Shown in pieces: positions 1 to 11,193 of a DNA stretch of 64,000 nucleotides; position 1 is the stretch's first letter; every line of letters begins with the position of its first letter. The notes beneath the pieces are model-generated. The model worked only from the letters and a program-made list of their open reading frames with translations. It was not told where the DNA came from and made no database searches. Source of the stretch: Mesorhizobium sp. B2-8-5 (lineage in GTDB: Bacteria > Pseudomonadota > Alphaproteobacteria > Rhizobiales > Rhizobiaceae); contig NZ_CP083951.1 in the NCBI RefSeq assembly GCF_006440675.2, positions 3,877,501 to 3,941,500 of the forward strand, written 5' to 3'. Made by a program: the position numbers and the translations under genes.

Positions 1-2
1 CG

Positions 3-239
3 GAGAGCGGCCTCGAGCGGGCCTTGGTCAAGTGGTTCAATCGCACCAAGGGTTTCGGCTTCCTGACGAGGGGCGAGGAGACAGAAGATATCTTCGTCCA
101 CATGGAAACGCTGCGGCGCTACGGCATAACCGAGCTCCGGCCCGGGCAGGTCGTGCTCGTCCGCTTCGGACGCGGCGACAAAGGCCTTATGGCCGCCGAA
201 ATCCACCCCGATATGGGCACCTTGTCGGTCTCGCACTGA
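3..239 (+). CDS. Cold-shock domain protein, C-terminal part (5' end outside window)
   Basis: The open frame enters from the left edge and ends at a TGA at 237-239. It encodes one cold-shock domain with the RNP1-like KGFGFL and RNP2-like IFVHM nucleic-acid-binding motifs. The residues before the domain ([13 protein letters not shown]) are in frame without a start codon. This resembles the linker and second domain of the two-domain CspA-type proteins common in Rhizobiales, so an N-terminal domain probably lies outside the window. The internal GTG at 24 would give a 71-residue single-domain protein and cannot be excluded. The family binds single-stranded RNA/DNA in the cytoplasm. Confidence 0.85.
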   Translation, partial: ESGLERALVKWFNRTKGFGFLTRGEETEDIFVHMETLRRYGITELRPGQVVLVRFGRGDKGLMAAEIHPDMGTLSVSH

Positions 240-353
240 GGGCTTCTCGACGCAGTCGAAAGGTCCCTTTGCCGCGGCGCGACCATCTTGTCCGAAAACC
301 GGTTCCACTTGTCCGGATCATGGTTTAGGACGAGCGTCTGGACGAGGTAACCC

Positions 354-848
354 ATGGCTCATCGCAATTGGCTGACCGCGGGCGTATTCTGCGCCGCGAT
401 CGTTTTCGCCGCCTGTTTCATCGCTGCGAAGCCGAGTTCGGCGGATGCGATGCTGCTGCCGGTCGACCGGACACCGCTTGTGGTGTCGACCAGTTCGGGC
501 GAGCGTTCCTTCTCCATCGAGATCGCCGATAACTCCGTCGAACGCGAGGCGGGACTGATGTTTCGCCGGACCATGGCAGACGATCACGGCATGTTGTTCG
601 TCTTCGAAAGAACGGATGAGGTGGACTTCTGGATGAAGAACACGCCAATGGCGCTCGATCTCATCTTCATCGGCCAGGACGGCAGGATCAAAGCCATCAG
701 GCGCGGCGAGCCCGAATCCGAAGCGATCATCTCGCCGGGACAACCCGTGCGCTTCGTGCTTGAACTCAAGGCCGGCACAGCCGCCCGGGACGGCATCAAG
801 GAAGGCGCTCTATTGCGCCACCCGGCTATTGGCACTGGCGCCAACTGA
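354..848 (+). CDS. DUF192 family exported protein
   Basis: A 164-residue protein with an N-terminal signal or anchor segment (hydrophobic residues about 7-25), followed by a DUF192 domain from about residue 45. Family hallmarks visible are the EREAGLMFRR region and the DFWMKNTPMALDLIFI core. DUF192 proteins are small beta-rich envelope proteins of unknown biochemical role. It follows the cold-shock gene in the same direction after a gap of 114 bp and is 16 bp from the hydrolase start, so it may be co-transcribed with the hydrolase. Confidence 0.85.
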   Translation: MAHRNWLTAGVFCAAIVFAACFIAAKPSSADAMLLPVDRTPLVVSTSSGERSFSIEIADNSVEREAGLMFRRTMADDHGMLFVFERTDEVDFWMKNTPMALDLIFIGQDGRIKAIRRGEPESEAIISPGQPVRFVLELKAGTAARDGIKEGALLRHPAIGTGAN

Positions 849-864
849 AAAAGCAAATCTGCCG

Positions 865-1632
865 ATGCAGTTCTTTTCCCATGACGGTTTCGAACTCGCC
901 TATCTCGATCGCCAGCCGGCCTCGGGGCAGGGCGACCCGGTGCTGATGATCCATGGCTTTGCTTCCAGCCACTATGTCAACTGGGTCTCGCCGGGCTGGT
1001 TCAAGATGCTGAACGACGCCGGCTACCGGGCGATCGCCTTCGACCATCGCGGCCACGGCTCGTCGTCGAAGAGCTATGACGAGGCCGACTACACGCCGCA
1101 GAAGATGGCTTCCGACGCCGCTGCGCTGCTCGATCATCTCGGTATCGAGCGCGCCCATGTCATGGGTTATTCGATGGGCGCGCGCGTCTCGGCTTTCCTG
1201 GCGCTCTCCGATCCGGAGAAGGTGGCGACGCTGGTGTTCGGCGGTTTGGGCATCGGCATGGTCGACGGCGTCGGCGATTGGGATCCGATCGCGGCCGCCC
1301 TGCTGGCGGAAGACCCGTCCCAGACCACGCATCCGCGCGGCCGCTCCTTCCGCGCTTTCGCCGACCAGACGCGCAGCGACCGTCGCGCGCTCGCGGCTTG
1401 CATCGCGAAGTCGCGCGAGTTGCTCAGCGAGGACGACATGGCGCGCATCGCCCAGCCGACCCTGATCGCGGTCGGCACGAAGGACGACATCGGCGGTTCG
1501 CCGGACGAACTTGCGGCGCTGATGCCGAACGCAAGGGCCTTTCACATCGAAGGGCGCGACCACATGCTCGCTGTCGGCGACAAGAGCTTCAAGCAGCGCG
1601 TGCTCGAGTTCTACGCCGAAAACCCGCTCTAA
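865..1632 (+). CDS. Alpha/beta hydrolase
   Basis: A 255-residue alpha/beta-hydrolase fold protein. The HGF oxyanion-hole motif, the nucleophile elbow GYSMG (Ser in GxSxG) and a late GRDHM His are visible, completing a Ser-Asp-His triad. The ATG at 865 was preferred over the upstream in-frame start at 760, because the latter lies deep inside the preceding gene. The substrate is unknown; no lid domain or signal peptide is evident, so it is probably a cytoplasmic esterase or related enzyme. Confidence 0.85.
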   Translation: MQFFSHDGFELAYLDRQPASGQGDPVLMIHGFASSHYVNWVSPGWFKMLNDAGYRAIAFDHRGHGSSSKSYDEADYTPQKMASDAAALLDHLGIERAHVMGYSMGARVSAFLALSDPEKVATLVFGGLGIGMVDGVGDWDPIAAALLAEDPSQTTHPRGRSFRAFADQTRSDRRALAACIAKSRELLSEDDMARIAQPTLIAVGTKDDIGGSPDELAALMPNARAFHIEGRDHMLAVGDKSFKQRVLEFYAENPL

Positions 1633-1656
1633 GCACGCGGCGCTCCTCGGCTCAGA

Positions 1657-2157
1657 ATGGTCGATCTGCTCGTCACCTATATGGAGATGCCGGCGCCGCC
1701 TCAGGGCGCTCCGCTCGCGTCACCTTCGCCCGGCGCCATCGTGGCGCGCGAGAGGCTCGGTCTTTCAAGCTATCTCGATCTCTACCGCGGTGTCGGCGGA
1801 CCGGTGCAATGGGACCAGCGTCTGCGCATGCCGGAAGCGGAACTCGAAACGCTGCTCGCCGATGACACCACGCATATCCATGTGCTGCGCGTCGATGGCG
1901 AAGCCGCTGGCTTCTGCGAATTCAACAATGTCGGCGAAGCGGCTATCGAGCTCGTTCATTTCGGACTGGTCCCGGCTTTTCAAGGAAAGCGATTGGGGCC
2001 GTCCCTGCTCGACCGGGCGTTGCGCTCGGCGTGGTCGCACGGGCCGCAAAGGCTTTGGCTTCACACCGATACCTATGATCATCCGGCTGCCCAGTCGGTT
2101 TACGGGCGCGCGGGATTCAGAGGCTACGCCGAGCGGGTCGAGACCTTTCCGGATTAG
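1657..2157 (+). CDS. GNAT-family N-acetyltransferase
   Basis: A 166-residue protein with the GNAT acetyl-CoA binding motif A (V-P-A-F-Q-G-K-R-L-G, about residues 107-118) and the C-terminal motif B region with YGRAGFRGY. The acceptor is unknown. It lies 24 bp downstream of the hydrolase in the same direction and is likely in one transcript with it. Confidence 0.85.
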   Translation: MVDLLVTYMEMPAPPQGAPLASPSPGAIVARERLGLSSYLDLYRGVGGPVQWDQRLRMPEAELETLLADDTTHIHVLRVDGEAAGFCEFNNVGEAAIELVHFGLVPAFQGKRLGPSLLDRALRSAWSHGPQRLWLHTDTYDHPAAQSVYGRAGFRGYAERVETFPD

Positions 2158-2159
2158 TC

Positions 2160-2182
2160 GGAAGGCGCTGCGCGCCTTTCCT
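2160..2182. terminator. Hairpin between convergent genes, possible bidirectional terminator
   Basis: GGAAGGCGC and its complement GCGCCTTTCC are separated by a 2-4 base loop, between the stop codons of the acetyltransferase and the convergent ureohydrolase. There is no long U tract. The right arm and following bases resemble the end of the intergenic repeat seen at 5261-5319 and 16335-16392. Confidence 0.45.
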
Positions 2183-2191
2183 GGAATCGCC

Positions 2192-3169
2192 CTAGCCGCG
2201 CGCTCTCCTGTCGGCGAGGGACCTCGCCATAACGCACAGCAGCTCGAACATCATCGTTGCGCCGGCCAGCGCCGTCATGCCGGCAAGATCGAACGGAGGC
2301 GCGACCTCGACGACATCGGCGCCGGCGAAATTCAATCCGTCCAGCAATCGAACCATCTCCTGCGCCTCGCGCGTCGTGAAGCCACCGAGTTCCGGCGTAC
2401 CGGTGCCGGGGGCCATGGACGGATCGATGCAATCGATGTCGAACGTCACATAGGTCGGGCTGTCGCCGACAAGATCGCGCGCTTCCTGCATGACGGAAGC
2501 GGCGCCGCGCCTGACGAACTCTTCCATATAGATGATGCGCACGCCCCGTGACGTTGCCCATTCGTGCTCGCCGGGCTCGTAGATCGAGCCTCTGATGCCG
2601 ATCTGGACAACCCGCTTGGGGTCGAGCAGCCCTTCCTCGATCGCGCGGCGGAAAGGCGTTCCGTGCGTATAGGGATTATCGCCGAAGTAGCGATCGTTGG
2701 TGTCGGAATGCGCGTCGAAGTGAACCATGCCAACAGGCGCCTTGCGGGCCACGGCGCGCAGAACCGGCAGCGTCGTCAGGTGGTCGCCGCCGGCGGCTAG
2801 CGGCAGGGCACCGTCCGCCACGATCGCGGCAATGCCGTCCTCGATGCGCTTCAACCCGTCCAGCAGGTTGATGGGATTGACCGACAGATCGCCTACGTCG
2901 GCGACATTGGCGATGCTGAACGGTTCGGTTCCCGAGACGTGGTGGACGCGACGCATCAGGCTCGACTGGTTCCTGATTTCGCGTGGGCCGTGGCGGGCGC
3001 CGGCCCGGTTTGTCGTGCCGCCATCCCATGGAACCCCGACAAGGGCGATGTCTAGCCCTTTCGCGGTCGGTACGGCCGGCAGCCGCATGAAGGTGGAAAG
3101 CCCGGCAAATCGCGGTACCTGCGCGGCGTCGACGGGTTGGTGGAAGCTGGTTTCCATGCTGGCGGCCAT
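2192..3169 (-). CDS. speB: Agmatinase-type ureohydrolase
   Basis: A 325-residue arginase/agmatinase-superfamily enzyme. The three manganese-binding signatures are present: GGDHLTTLP, FDAHSDT and FDIDCIDPSMAPGTG. The family hydrolyses guanidino compounds such as agmatine to urea plus an amine; the exact substrate here is not decidable, and guanidinobutyrase or proclavaminate-amidino-hydrolase-like activity is possible. The start is 3169 or the second ATG at 3157; the longer open frame upstream shows no family sequence. It is convergent with the acetyltransferase. Confidence 0.85.
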   Translation of the reverse strand: MAASMETSFHQPVDAAQVPRFAGLSTFMRLPAVPTAKGLDIALVGVPWDGGTTNRAGARHGPREIRNQSSLMRRVHHVSGTEPFSIANVADVGDLSVNPINLLDGLKRIEDGIAAIVADGALPLAAGGDHLTTLPVLRAVARKAPVGMVHFDAHSDTNDRYFGDNPYTHGTPFRRAIEEGLLDPKRVVQIGIRGSIYEPGEHEWATSRGVRIIYMEEFVRRGAASVMQEARDLVGDSPTYVTFDIDCIDPSMAPGTGTPELGGFTTREAQEMVRLLDGLNFAGADVVEVAPPFDLAGMTALAGATMMFELLCVMARSLADRRARG

Positions 3170-3251
3170 TCCGGAGCGGTTCACGTTCCGTAGTGATCGC
3201 AGGGCCTGGAATTCAGGCATAGAGGCAAAGCCCAGCGGGAGTATGGGCCTA

Positions 3252-3857
3252 TCAGCGCTGGTCTTGCAGGGCTTGCAGGGAACGGCCGAGATTTTCCCTC
3301 GCCTGCGCCTCGAACCGATCCCGGAACTCCGTCGTATAGAAGATGTGCTGGCGGGCCAGGAAGCTCTTGAGGACGGCGGCTCGACCGGCGCGCCACATCG
3401 GCTCCTCCACCCAGCCATATTCCCGCCGGACCGCCTTCTCATAGGCATCGAAGACCGCAGGTCTGGCGCCGAGGATCGCCAGATCCATGTCGAGCAAAAG
3501 AGCTGCATCGTTGAGCGCGTCCTCGTCGCGGAACGGCGGCAACTGGTGGGTGGCGGTGGCGTTGATCATGGCCGCGATGCAAGCGAGGCGATGGGGGTTG
3601 GCGCGCCCGGCGAGCCTTTTCTCGGCCAGTTCGGCGCATTTTGCCTCATTATCCTTGGCGCGGCTGTCATAGATGGCGTCGTGGAACCAGATCGCCGCTT
3701 CGACGGCCTCCGGGTCATCAAGAAGGTGCCGGTATTCGCTTGCCAGCGCCAGCATCGCTTCGATGTGAGCCAAGCCGTGATAGTGGCGATCCGCAGCCTG
3801 GTAGAGCGCTGCAAGCTCGCTTTTCAGCGCTTCGTCGATCAAGGGTTCGTTTTCCAT
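3252..3857 (-). CDS. HD-domain metal-dependent phosphohydrolase-like protein
   Basis: A 201-residue cytoplasmic protein with an HD-type metal-binding set: the first His in RHYHGLAHI, the HD pair in WFHDAIYD, and later conserved His/Asp residues (TATHQ, LLDMDLAILG). This matches the predicted HD-hydrolase family often mislabelled as an N-methyl-D-aspartate-receptor subunit. The substrate is unknown. It lies upstream of the ureohydrolase on the same strand with an 82 bp gap. Confidence 0.8.
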   Translation of the reverse strand: MENEPLIDEALKSELAALYQAADRHYHGLAHIEAMLALASEYRHLLDDPEAVEAAIWFHDAIYDSRAKDNEAKCAELAEKRLAGRANPHRLACIAAMINATATHQLPPFRDEDALNDAALLLDMDLAILGARPAVFDAYEKAVRREYGWVEEPMWRAGRAAVLKSFLARQHIFYTTEFRDRFEAQARENLGRSLQALQDQR

Positions 3858-3978
3858 CGTCGCTTGAATCTGCGTGAACCATGTCCATTTGACAAAGCAC
3901 TAAGGAAAATTGAGTTCAACCGTGGTATGATCTAGCCTATATGTGCCGCCGCAGAATGAGTAAGGCCGGAGAGCGTCG

Positions 3979-4827
3979 ATGAACAGCATTACGATTGCCC
4001 GTCCCAGCATGGTGCAGCCGGTCGATCCGATCTGGCGGTCGATCCGCGACGAGGCGATGGAGGCGGTGAACCGCGATCCGCTGCTCGCGGCCTTCCTCTA
4101 TTCGACCATCCTCAACCAGGAGAGCCTGGAAGAAGCGGTGATCCACCGGCTTGCCGAACGGCTGGCGCATCAGGACATCGGTTCCGATCTCATCCGCCAG
4201 ACCTTCAAGGCGATGCTGGACGACGATCCGGAGTGGAGCACGACGGTTCGCGTCGATATCCAGGCCTATTACGACCGCGATCCGGCCTGCGACCGCTTCA
4301 TCATGCCGGTTCTCTATTTCAAGGGTTTTCACGCGATCCAGACGCACCGGCTGGCGCATTGGCTGTGGAACCAGGGCCGCAGGGACTTCGCGCTCTACCT
4401 GCAGAGCCGTTCGTCCTCGGTGTTCCAGACCGACATCAATCCGGCCGCCCGCATCGGCAGGGGCATCTTCCTCGACCATGCCACGGGCCTGGTCGTCGGC
4501 CAGACGGCCGTCATCGAGGACGACGTGTCGATCCTGCACGGGGTGACGCTGGGCGGCACCGGCAAGGCCAATGGCGACCGTCATCCGAAGATCCGCCGCG
4601 GCGTGCTGATCGGCGCCGGCGCCAAGATCCTCGGCAATATCGAGATCGGCCATTGCTCCAAGATCGCCGCGGGCTCGGTTGTGCTGTCGCCCGTGCCGCA
4701 CAACAAGACGGTCGCCGGCGTGCCCGCCCGGGTCGTGGGGGAAACCGGCTGCGACCAGCCTTCGCGGCAGATGGACCAACTCCTGCCGTCGCAGAGCATG
4801 GACCACGTGGTCAGCTTCGACATCTGA
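3979..4827 (+). CDS. cysE: Serine O-acetyltransferase
   Basis: A 282-residue CysE. The N-terminal helical SATase domain (about residues 15-120) is followed by a left-handed beta helix of hexapeptide repeats containing the active-site region (FLDHATGLVVGQTAV) and GGTGK. It transfers acetyl from acetyl-CoA to L-serine, the first step of cysteine synthesis, and normally associates with O-acetylserine sulfhydrylase via its C-terminal Ile. This protein does end in Ile (VSFDI), which fits that complex. It is transcribed alone, divergent from the HD gene. Confidence 0.95.
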   Translation: MNSITIARPSMVQPVDPIWRSIRDEAMEAVNRDPLLAAFLYSTILNQESLEEAVIHRLAERLAHQDIGSDLIRQTFKAMLDDDPEWSTTVRVDIQAYYDRDPACDRFIMPVLYFKGFHAIQTHRLAHWLWNQGRRDFALYLQSRSSSVFQTDINPAARIGRGIFLDHATGLVVGQTAVIEDDVSILHGVTLGGTGKANGDRHPKIRRGVLIGAGAKILGNIEIGHCSKIAAGSVVLSPVPHNKTVAGVPARVVGETGCDQPSRQMDQLLPSQSMDHVVSFDI

Positions 4828-4849
4828 TTTCCGCCGTCGTCGGGAACCG

Positions 4850-4874
4850 CCGAAATCCGGCCGCCGGTTTTCGG
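4850..4874 (+). terminator. Hairpin after cysE
   Basis: CCGAAATCCGG and CCGGTTTTCGG form an 11-bp stem with one mismatch and a 3-base loop, 22 bp after the cysE stop. The sequence that follows is not U-rich, so termination is only possible. Confidence 0.35.
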
Positions 4875-4977
4875 CCGACTTGTCCTATGCAATTGTGCCG
4901 GCTTGCCTTTACATGGCCATTGTTGGCGTGTCAGAAGCGCCTTCCAACGCACAAGGCCGACATTTCGGAGAAGACTT

Positions 4978-5181
4978 TTGAAGCCTGACGAAATCAGAAA
5001 GCTGGACGCCTATTTCAAGCGCGTCTTCCAGAACCCCAAGCTGCAGGTCAAGGCGCGTCCGCGCAAGGAAGATTCGGCCGAGGTCTATGTCGGCGACGAG
5101 TTCCTCGGCATCGTCTTCAAGGACGAGGACGACGGCGACTATAATTTCTCGATGGCCATTCTCGACATCGACCTGGCCTAA
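4978..5181 (+). CDS. DUF3126 family small protein
   Basis: A 67-residue protein beginning KPDEIRKLDAYFK and ending FSMAILDIDLA, matching the alphaproteobacterial DUF3126 family downstream of cysE. The start is a TTG at 4978 preceded by GGAGAAGAC; the longer frame upstream is not family-like. Acidic, no membrane segment. Function unknown; the conserved position next to cysE suggests co-regulation only. Confidence 0.8.
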   Translation: MKPDEIRKLDAYFKRVFQNPKLQVKARPRKEDSAEVYVGDEFLGIVFKDEDDGDYNFSMAILDIDLA

Positions 5182-5260
5182 GCCAGCAACAGCTCTGGCC
5201 GAGGCGCGGAACACCGCCGCCCGGCCGGTTGCAGCCCACAGGTGAAATTCCGCCTAGGGC

Positions 5261-5319
5261 TTTGTTTGACGCATTTCCGAACGGAAAACCGCGAAGCACT
5301 TTTCCTGAAATTGCTCTAA
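5261..5319. repeat. Dispersed rhizobial intergenic repeat, copy 1
   Basis: This stretch aligns closely with 16335-16392: both run from TTTGTTT through ACGGAAAA and CACTTTTCCTG to AATTGCTCTAA. It contains a small dyad (TTCCGAACGGAA). It lies at the 3' end of the convergent genes at 4978 and 5316. Confidence 0.6.
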
Positions 5320-5903
5320 TCCTGGCAGTGCCGCGGAATGTGCACGCGCCGCCAACTGGTCGAACCTTCCCGCACCACCACTCTACGCGCTACCCTCCCG
5401 TAAGACGGCGGGATTTCCCGGATGCGGACTTGTTGCGGCCGCACCAGCACTTCGTGGGCAACCGCTTCATATTCCGCCGGCTGAACGACGCGCCGGACCC
5501 GCTCCGGCTGGATCACGACCGTTTCGGCGACGCGCGCATAGCGGGCCTTGCGCCATACCTTGCACAGCACCTTGCGGCCATGGATGACGCGCCATTCCCA
5601 GGCATAGCCGCCCTCGTCGACCTTGACCGTGTGGTAGACCGTGCGTGTGACCGCCGGCGCGGTCTCGTAGGTGACGCGCGGCGGCGCGATCTGCTCCACG
5701 CCTTGATAGGTGCCGTAGATCGGCGCGTCGTAATCGACCACCTGTCCGCCGGGGCTCACCACCACATCCTCGTAAACGGTGTCGTAGAGCGCCGGCCTGT
5801 GGATCGGCTCATAGCATTCGAGCGCGCGGCCGCCGGCGGCGGTTTCAGAGACGGTGGCAAGCATCGCGACTGCCGCCAGCGATGCGGAGCTTTTGCGGAT
5901 CAT
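5316..5903 (-). CDS. Secreted hypothetical protein
   Basis: A 195-residue protein with a Sec-type signal peptide (MIRKSSASLAAVAMLATVSETAAG, cleavage near residue 23). The mature part is rich in Val, Arg and Tyr, with repeated short VxxVVxxP-type segments (VRRVVQP, AHEVLVRPQQVRIREIPP), suggesting an extended beta-rich envelope protein. The start at 5903 follows GGGGGAATGTC. No family recognised with confidence. Confidence 0.7.
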   Translation of the reverse strand: MIRKSSASLAAVAMLATVSETAAGGRALECYEPIHRPALYDTVYEDVVVSPGGQVVDYDAPIYGTYQGVEQIAPPRVTYETAPAVTRTVYHTVKVDEGGYAWEWRVIHGRKVLCKVWRKARYARVAETVVIQPERVRRVVQPAEYEAVAHEVLVRPQQVRIREIPPSYGRVARRVVVREGSTSWRRVHIPRHCQD

Positions 5904-6136
5904 GACATTCCCCCGTTGAAAAAGGACGCCTTCACAACGCAGGACTGTAGCGGAAGCTCCGGGGGCGGACAGCGATTTCAAGGCTTTTCGTTAAGCGGCG
6001 CGGTTAAGGAATTGCTACCTTGCGAATGGCTTTGGTCGTCAACCTCGACCGGACCCACCTCACGGGGGCAAGCCGCCCGTGCTTTGCGGGCTTGCCGCGC
6101 TTTACTCGACTTGACCAGATGGCTAGGAGAGGCGGC

Positions 6137-6169
6137 CTTGCGCTAGGGTGAGCCGACATCCTATTTAGG
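6137..6169 (+). promoter_or_regulatory. Possible RpoH (heat-shock) promoter of clpP
   Basis: CTTG at 6137-6140 and CCTATTTAGG at 6160-6169 match the alphaproteobacterial sigma-32 consensus elements (CTTG and CYTATNTNNG). The spacer is 19 bases, one to two longer than usual. It lies 78 bp upstream of clpP, a known heat-shock gene. Confidence 0.4.
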
Positions 6170-6247
6170 TCGTAACCAATCCAGAACGATTCCGCGCGAT
6201 TGCTGATATACCGAGGCGCCGGAATCCATCTCCAACAAGGGTAGTCC

Positions 6248-6883
6248 ATGAAGAACCCCGTTGAAACCTACATGAACCTCGTTCCGATGGTGGTCGAGCA
6301 GACCAATCGCGGCGAGCGTGCCTATGACATTTTCTCGCGCCTCTTGAAGGAACGCATCATCTTCATCACCGGTCCGGTCGAGGACGGGATGGCGACGCTG
6401 GTTTGTGCACAGCTTTTGTTCCTCGAGGCGGAAAACCCCAAGAAGGAAATAAACCTCTATATCAACTCGCCGGGCGGCGTCGTCACCTCGGGCATGGCGA
6501 TCTACGACACCATGCAGTTCATCAAGCCGGCGGTGTCGACGCTCTGCATCGGCCAGGCCGCGTCGATGGGTTCGCTGCTTCTGACCGCCGGCCACAAGGA
6601 CATGCGTTTTGCCACGCCGAACGCCCGGATCATGGTCCATCAGCCGTCCGGCGGCTTCCAGGGCCAGGCTTCGGACATCGAACGTCATGCGCAGGACATC
6701 ATCAAGCTGAAGCGCCGCTTGAACGAGGTCTATGTCAAGCACACCGGCAAGAGCTATGACGAGATCGAGAAGACGCTCGACCGCGACCATTTCATGACCG
6801 CAGACGAGGCCAAGGACTTCGGTCTGATCGACAAGGTCATTTCCAGCCGCGAAGCCGTCGAGACAGCCACGGCTTCCGCCTGA
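6248..6883 (+). CDS. clpP: ATP-dependent Clp protease proteolytic subunit
   Basis: A 211-residue ClpP serine peptidase. The nucleophile Ser is in QAASMGS (about residue 106), the His in MVHQPSGG (about 131), and an Asp follows in the C-terminal part. The tetradecameric barrel degrades proteins delivered by ClpX or ClpA in the cytoplasm. clpX follows 291 bp downstream, the standard arrangement; that gap holds no ORF and presumably carries a separate clpX promoter. Confidence 0.97.
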   Translation: MKNPVETYMNLVPMVVEQTNRGERAYDIFSRLLKERIIFITGPVEDGMATLVCAQLLFLEAENPKKEINLYINSPGGVVTSGMAIYDTMQFIKPAVSTLCIGQAASMGSLLLTAGHKDMRFATPNARIMVHQPSGGFQGQASDIERHAQDIIKLKRRLNEVYVKHTGKSYDEIEKTLDRDHFMTADEAKDFGLIDKVISSREAVETATASA

Positions 6884-7174
6884 GCATCGACGGCAAATGG
6901 CAGCATAACGCGGTTTTGGCGCGTCTTGCGGCATTTCGGCCACATTTGGCTGTTCCCACAGGCGTTGGGATTGCCTACGTTAAGGCTATGTTGATTTTCG
7001 ACGGCTTAGCTTTGCGTGGGGTTGCTGCGAATCATTGCCGCGTTTTCTGATTTGTGTTTCGTACGGAATGCGCTGTGTGAGCCGGGACACTGGCGGTGGC
7101 GGATTCCCGCGATAGATTGGTGAGACGTCACTCAAAGCCAGACCACCGGCGGGCGTTGGTGAAAGGACAGAAAA

Positions 7175-8449
<1,275 letters not shown>

Positions 8450-8478
8450 AATGGCGTTTGACCCCATAATTTTCATGG

Positions 8479-8504
8479 AACGGCGCCCGCGTGGCGCCGT
8501 TTTG
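8479..8504 (+). terminator. Rho-independent terminator of clpX
   Basis: AACGGCGCC and GGCGCCGTT form a perfect 9-bp stem with a 5-base loop, followed by TTTG, 30 bp after the clpX stop. Confidence 0.8.
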
Positions 8505-8724
8505 CTGTGAAAGGCGGGAAGGCATGCGATGGAACGGGTCGAGCGACCGTGTTAACCCTTGATCTTTGCCTCGGCTGCATCCACCTAACAGCAGAAGGCC
8601 GAGGCGCCGAATTCTGTGCTGTAAAACTCCCGTCACAAACGGTGGTAGGCGGAACGACACTCGGTCGTTAATATGAGATTCGCGGTTGGCTAAAATAAGC
8701 GGCCGCGACATGAAAGGTTGGACA

Positions 8725-11136
8725 ATGGCCAAGATATCCAAGGCTTCCGGCGACGGCGTTTTCGCAGTCCTCCCACTGCGCGATATCGTCGTGTTCCCGC
8801 ATATGATCGTTCCGCTCTTCGTGGGCCGTGAAAAGTCGATCAAGGCGCTGGAAGAGGTGATGGGTCAGGAAAAGCAGATCCTGCTCGCCACCCAGATGAA
8901 TGCAGCCGACGACGATCCTGAGCCCGATGCGATTTTCGACATCGGCACGCTCGCCAATGTGCTGCAGCTCTTGAAGCTGCCCGACGGCACCGTGAAGGTT
9001 CTGGTCGAGGGCGCCTCGCGCGCCAAGATCGTCTCGTTCACCGACCGCGCCGATTTCCACGAAGCCCGCGCTACCGCGCTCGCCGAACCGGAAGAGGAAG
9101 AGGTTGAGATCGAGGCGCTTGCCCGCTCGGTCGTCACCGACTTCGAGAATTACGTCAAGCTGAACAAGAAGATCTCGCCCGAAGTGGTGGGCGCCGCCAG
9201 CCAGATCGACGACTATTCCAAGCTCGCCGATACGGTTGCCTCGCATCTCGCCATCAAGATCCCCGAGAAGCAGGAGATGCTCGCCACGCTTTCCGTCAAG
9301 GAGCGCCTGGAGAAGGCGATGGGCTTCATGGAAGCCGAAATCTCCGTGCTCCAGGTGGAAAAGCGCATCCGTTCGCGCGTCAAGCGCCAGATGGAGAAGA
9401 CGCAGCGCGAGTACTACCTCAACGAGCAGATGAAGGCGATCCAGAAGGAGCTCGGCGAGGGCGAGGACGGCCGCGACGAAGCCGCCGAGATCGAGGCGCG
9501 CATCAAGAAGACCAAGCTCTCCAAGGAGGCCCGCGAAAAGGCGGAAGCCGAATTGAAGAAGCTGCGCTCGATGTCGCCGATGTCGGCTGAATCGACGGTC
9601 GTGCGCAACTATCTCGACTGGCTGCTGTCGATCCCGTGGGGCAAGAACTCCAAGGTCAAGCAGGACCTGGCCTTCGCCCAGAACGTCCTCGACACCGACC
9701 ATTTCGGCCTCGACAAGGTCAAGGAGCGCATCGTCGAGTATCTGGCCGTGCAGAGCCGGCAGAAGAAGCTGAAGGGGCCGATCCTGTGCCTCGTCGGTCC
9801 GCCCGGCGTCGGCAAGACCTCGCTCGGCAAGTCGATCGCCAAGGCGACCGGCCGCGAGTTCATCCGCATGGCGCTCGGCGGCGTGCGTGACGAGGCCGAG
9901 ATCCGTGGCCACCGGCGGACCTATATCGGCTCGATGCCCGGCAAGGTCATCCAGTCGATGAAGAAGGCTAAGAAGTCCAACCCGCTCTTCCTGCTCGACG
10001 AGATCGACAAGATGGGCCAGGACTTCCGCGGCGATCCGTCTTCGGCCCTGCTCGAGGTGCTCGATCCCGAGCAGAACTCGACGTTCATGGATCATTACCT
10101 CGAGGTCGAATACGACCTGTCGAGCGTGATGTTCGTGACGACGGCGAACACGCTGAATATCCCTGCGCCCCTGATGGACCGCATGGAGATCATCCGTATC
10201 GCCGGCTACACCGAGGACGAGAAGATCGAAATCGCCAAGCGTCACCTGATGCCCAAGGTGATCCGCGACCATGCCCTGCAGCCGAACGAATTCTCGGTCG
10301 GCGAGGACGCGATCCGCGGCATCATCCAGACCTACACGCGGGAAGCCGGCGTGCGCAGCCTGGAGCGCGAGCTGATGAAGCTCGGGCGCAAGGCGGTGAC
10401 CGAGATCCTGCGGACGAAGAAGAAGACGGTGAAGATCACGGCGGACAACCTCGCCGATTATCTCGGCGTGCCGCGCTTCCGCTTCGGTCAGGTCGAGGCG
10501 GACGATCAGGTCGGCGTGGTCACGGGTCTTGCCTGGACGGAAGTCGGCGGCGAGCTGCTGACGGTCGAAGGCGTCATGATGCCCGGCAAGGGCCGCATGA
10601 CGGTGACCGGCAATCTGCGCGACGTCATGAAGGAATCGATCTCGGCGGCGGCATCCTATGTCCGCTCCCGCGCTATCGATTTCGGCATCGAGCCGCCGCT
10701 GTTCGACAAGCGCGACATCCACGTCCACTTGCCGGAAGGCGCGACTCCGAAGGACGGCCCGTCCGCCGGCGCCGCGATGGCCACGGCCATCGTTTCGGTG
10801 CTGACGGGTATCCCGGTGCGGGCCGATGTGGCGATGACCGGCGAGATCACGCTGCGCGGCCGTATTCTGCCGATCGGCGGCCTGAAGGAGAAGCTGCTCG
10901 CGGCATTGCGCGGCGGCATCAAGAAGGTCCTGATCCCGGAAGAGAACGTCAAGGACCTGGCGGACATTCCGGACAATGTGAAGAACGGCATGGAGATCGT
11001 CCCGGTCTCGCGGGTCGGCGAGGTGCTCGCGCATGCGCTGACCAGGATGCCGGAGCCGATCGAGTGGGTCGAGCCGGTCAATGCGCCCGCTCCGGTCGAC
11101 AGCGGCGACGATGCCGGAAAGTCGCTTGCTCATTAG
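8725..11136 (+). CDS. lon: Lon ATP-dependent protease
   Basis: An 803-residue LonA protease. It has the N-terminal substrate-binding domain (about residues 10-205), a coiled-coil linker, and the AAA+ module with Walker A GPPGVGKT and Walker [10 protein letters not shown]. The C-terminal Ser-Lys protease domain has its Ser in KDGPSAGAA. It degrades misfolded and regulatory proteins (in related Caulobacter, CcrM and DnaA). The ATG at 8725 was chosen for alignment with known Lon N-termini; in-frame ATGs at 8710 and 8686 exist. The 275-bp gap before it carries the clpX terminator and no gene. Confidence 0.97.
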   Translation: MAKISKASGDGVFAVLPLRDIVVFPHMIVPLFVGREKSIKALEEVMGQEKQILLATQMNAADDDPEPDAIFDIGTLANVLQLLKLPDGTVKVLVEGASRAKIVSFTDRADFHEARATALAEPEEEEVEIEALARSVVTDFENYVKLNKKISPEVVGAASQIDDYSKLADTVASHLAIKIPEKQEMLATLSVKERLEKAMGFMEAEISVLQVEKRIRSRVKRQMEKTQREYYLNEQMKAIQKELGEGEDGRDEAAEIEARIKKTKLSKEAREKAEAELKKLRSMSPMSAESTVVRNYLDWLLSIPWGKNSKVKQDLAFAQNVLDTDHFGLDKVKERIVEYLAVQSRQKKLKGPILCLVGPPGVGKTSLGKSIAKATGREFIRMALGGVRDEAEIRGHRRTYIGSMPGKVIQSMKKAKKSNPLFLLDEIDKMGQDFRGDPSSALLEVLDPEQNSTFMDHYLEVEYDLSSVMFVTTANTLNIPAPLMDRMEIIRIAGYTEDEKIEIAKRHLMPKVIRDHALQPNEFSVGEDAIRGIIQTYTREAGVRSLERELMKLGRKAVTEILRTKKKTVKITADNLADYLGVPRFRFGQVEADDQVGVVTGLAWTEVGGELLTVEGVMMPGKGRMTVTGNLRDVMKESISAAASYVRSRAIDFGIEPPLFDKRDIHVHLPEGATPKDGPSAGAAMATAIVSVLTGIPVRADVAMTGEITLRGRILPIGGLKEKLLAALRGGIKKVLIPEENVKDLADIPDNVKNGMEIVPVSRVGEVLAHALTRMPEPIEWVEPVNAPAPVDSGDDAGKSLAH

Positions 11137-11167
11137 CATTTGCTAACATTGCAGCGCACAAAGAGAG

Positions 11168-11193
11168 AGCCGGGCCTTGGGCCCGGCTTTTTC
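11168..11193 (+). terminator. Rho-independent terminator of lon
   Basis: AGCCGGGCC and GGCCCGGCT form a GC-rich stem with a minimal loop, followed by TTTTTC, 32 bp after the lon stop. Confidence 0.85.

Noticed and set aside
3889..3931. Sigma-70 promoter for cysE (TTGACA at 3889, TATGAT at 3926).
   Set aside because: The spacing of 31 bp is incompatible with a sigma-70 promoter; no better pairing was found.
8668..11139. An 823-codon open frame antisense to lon.
   Set aside because: It is the high-GC shadow of lon: low-complexity, Leu/Asp/Arg-rich sequence with no family features, while lon has all catalytic motifs.
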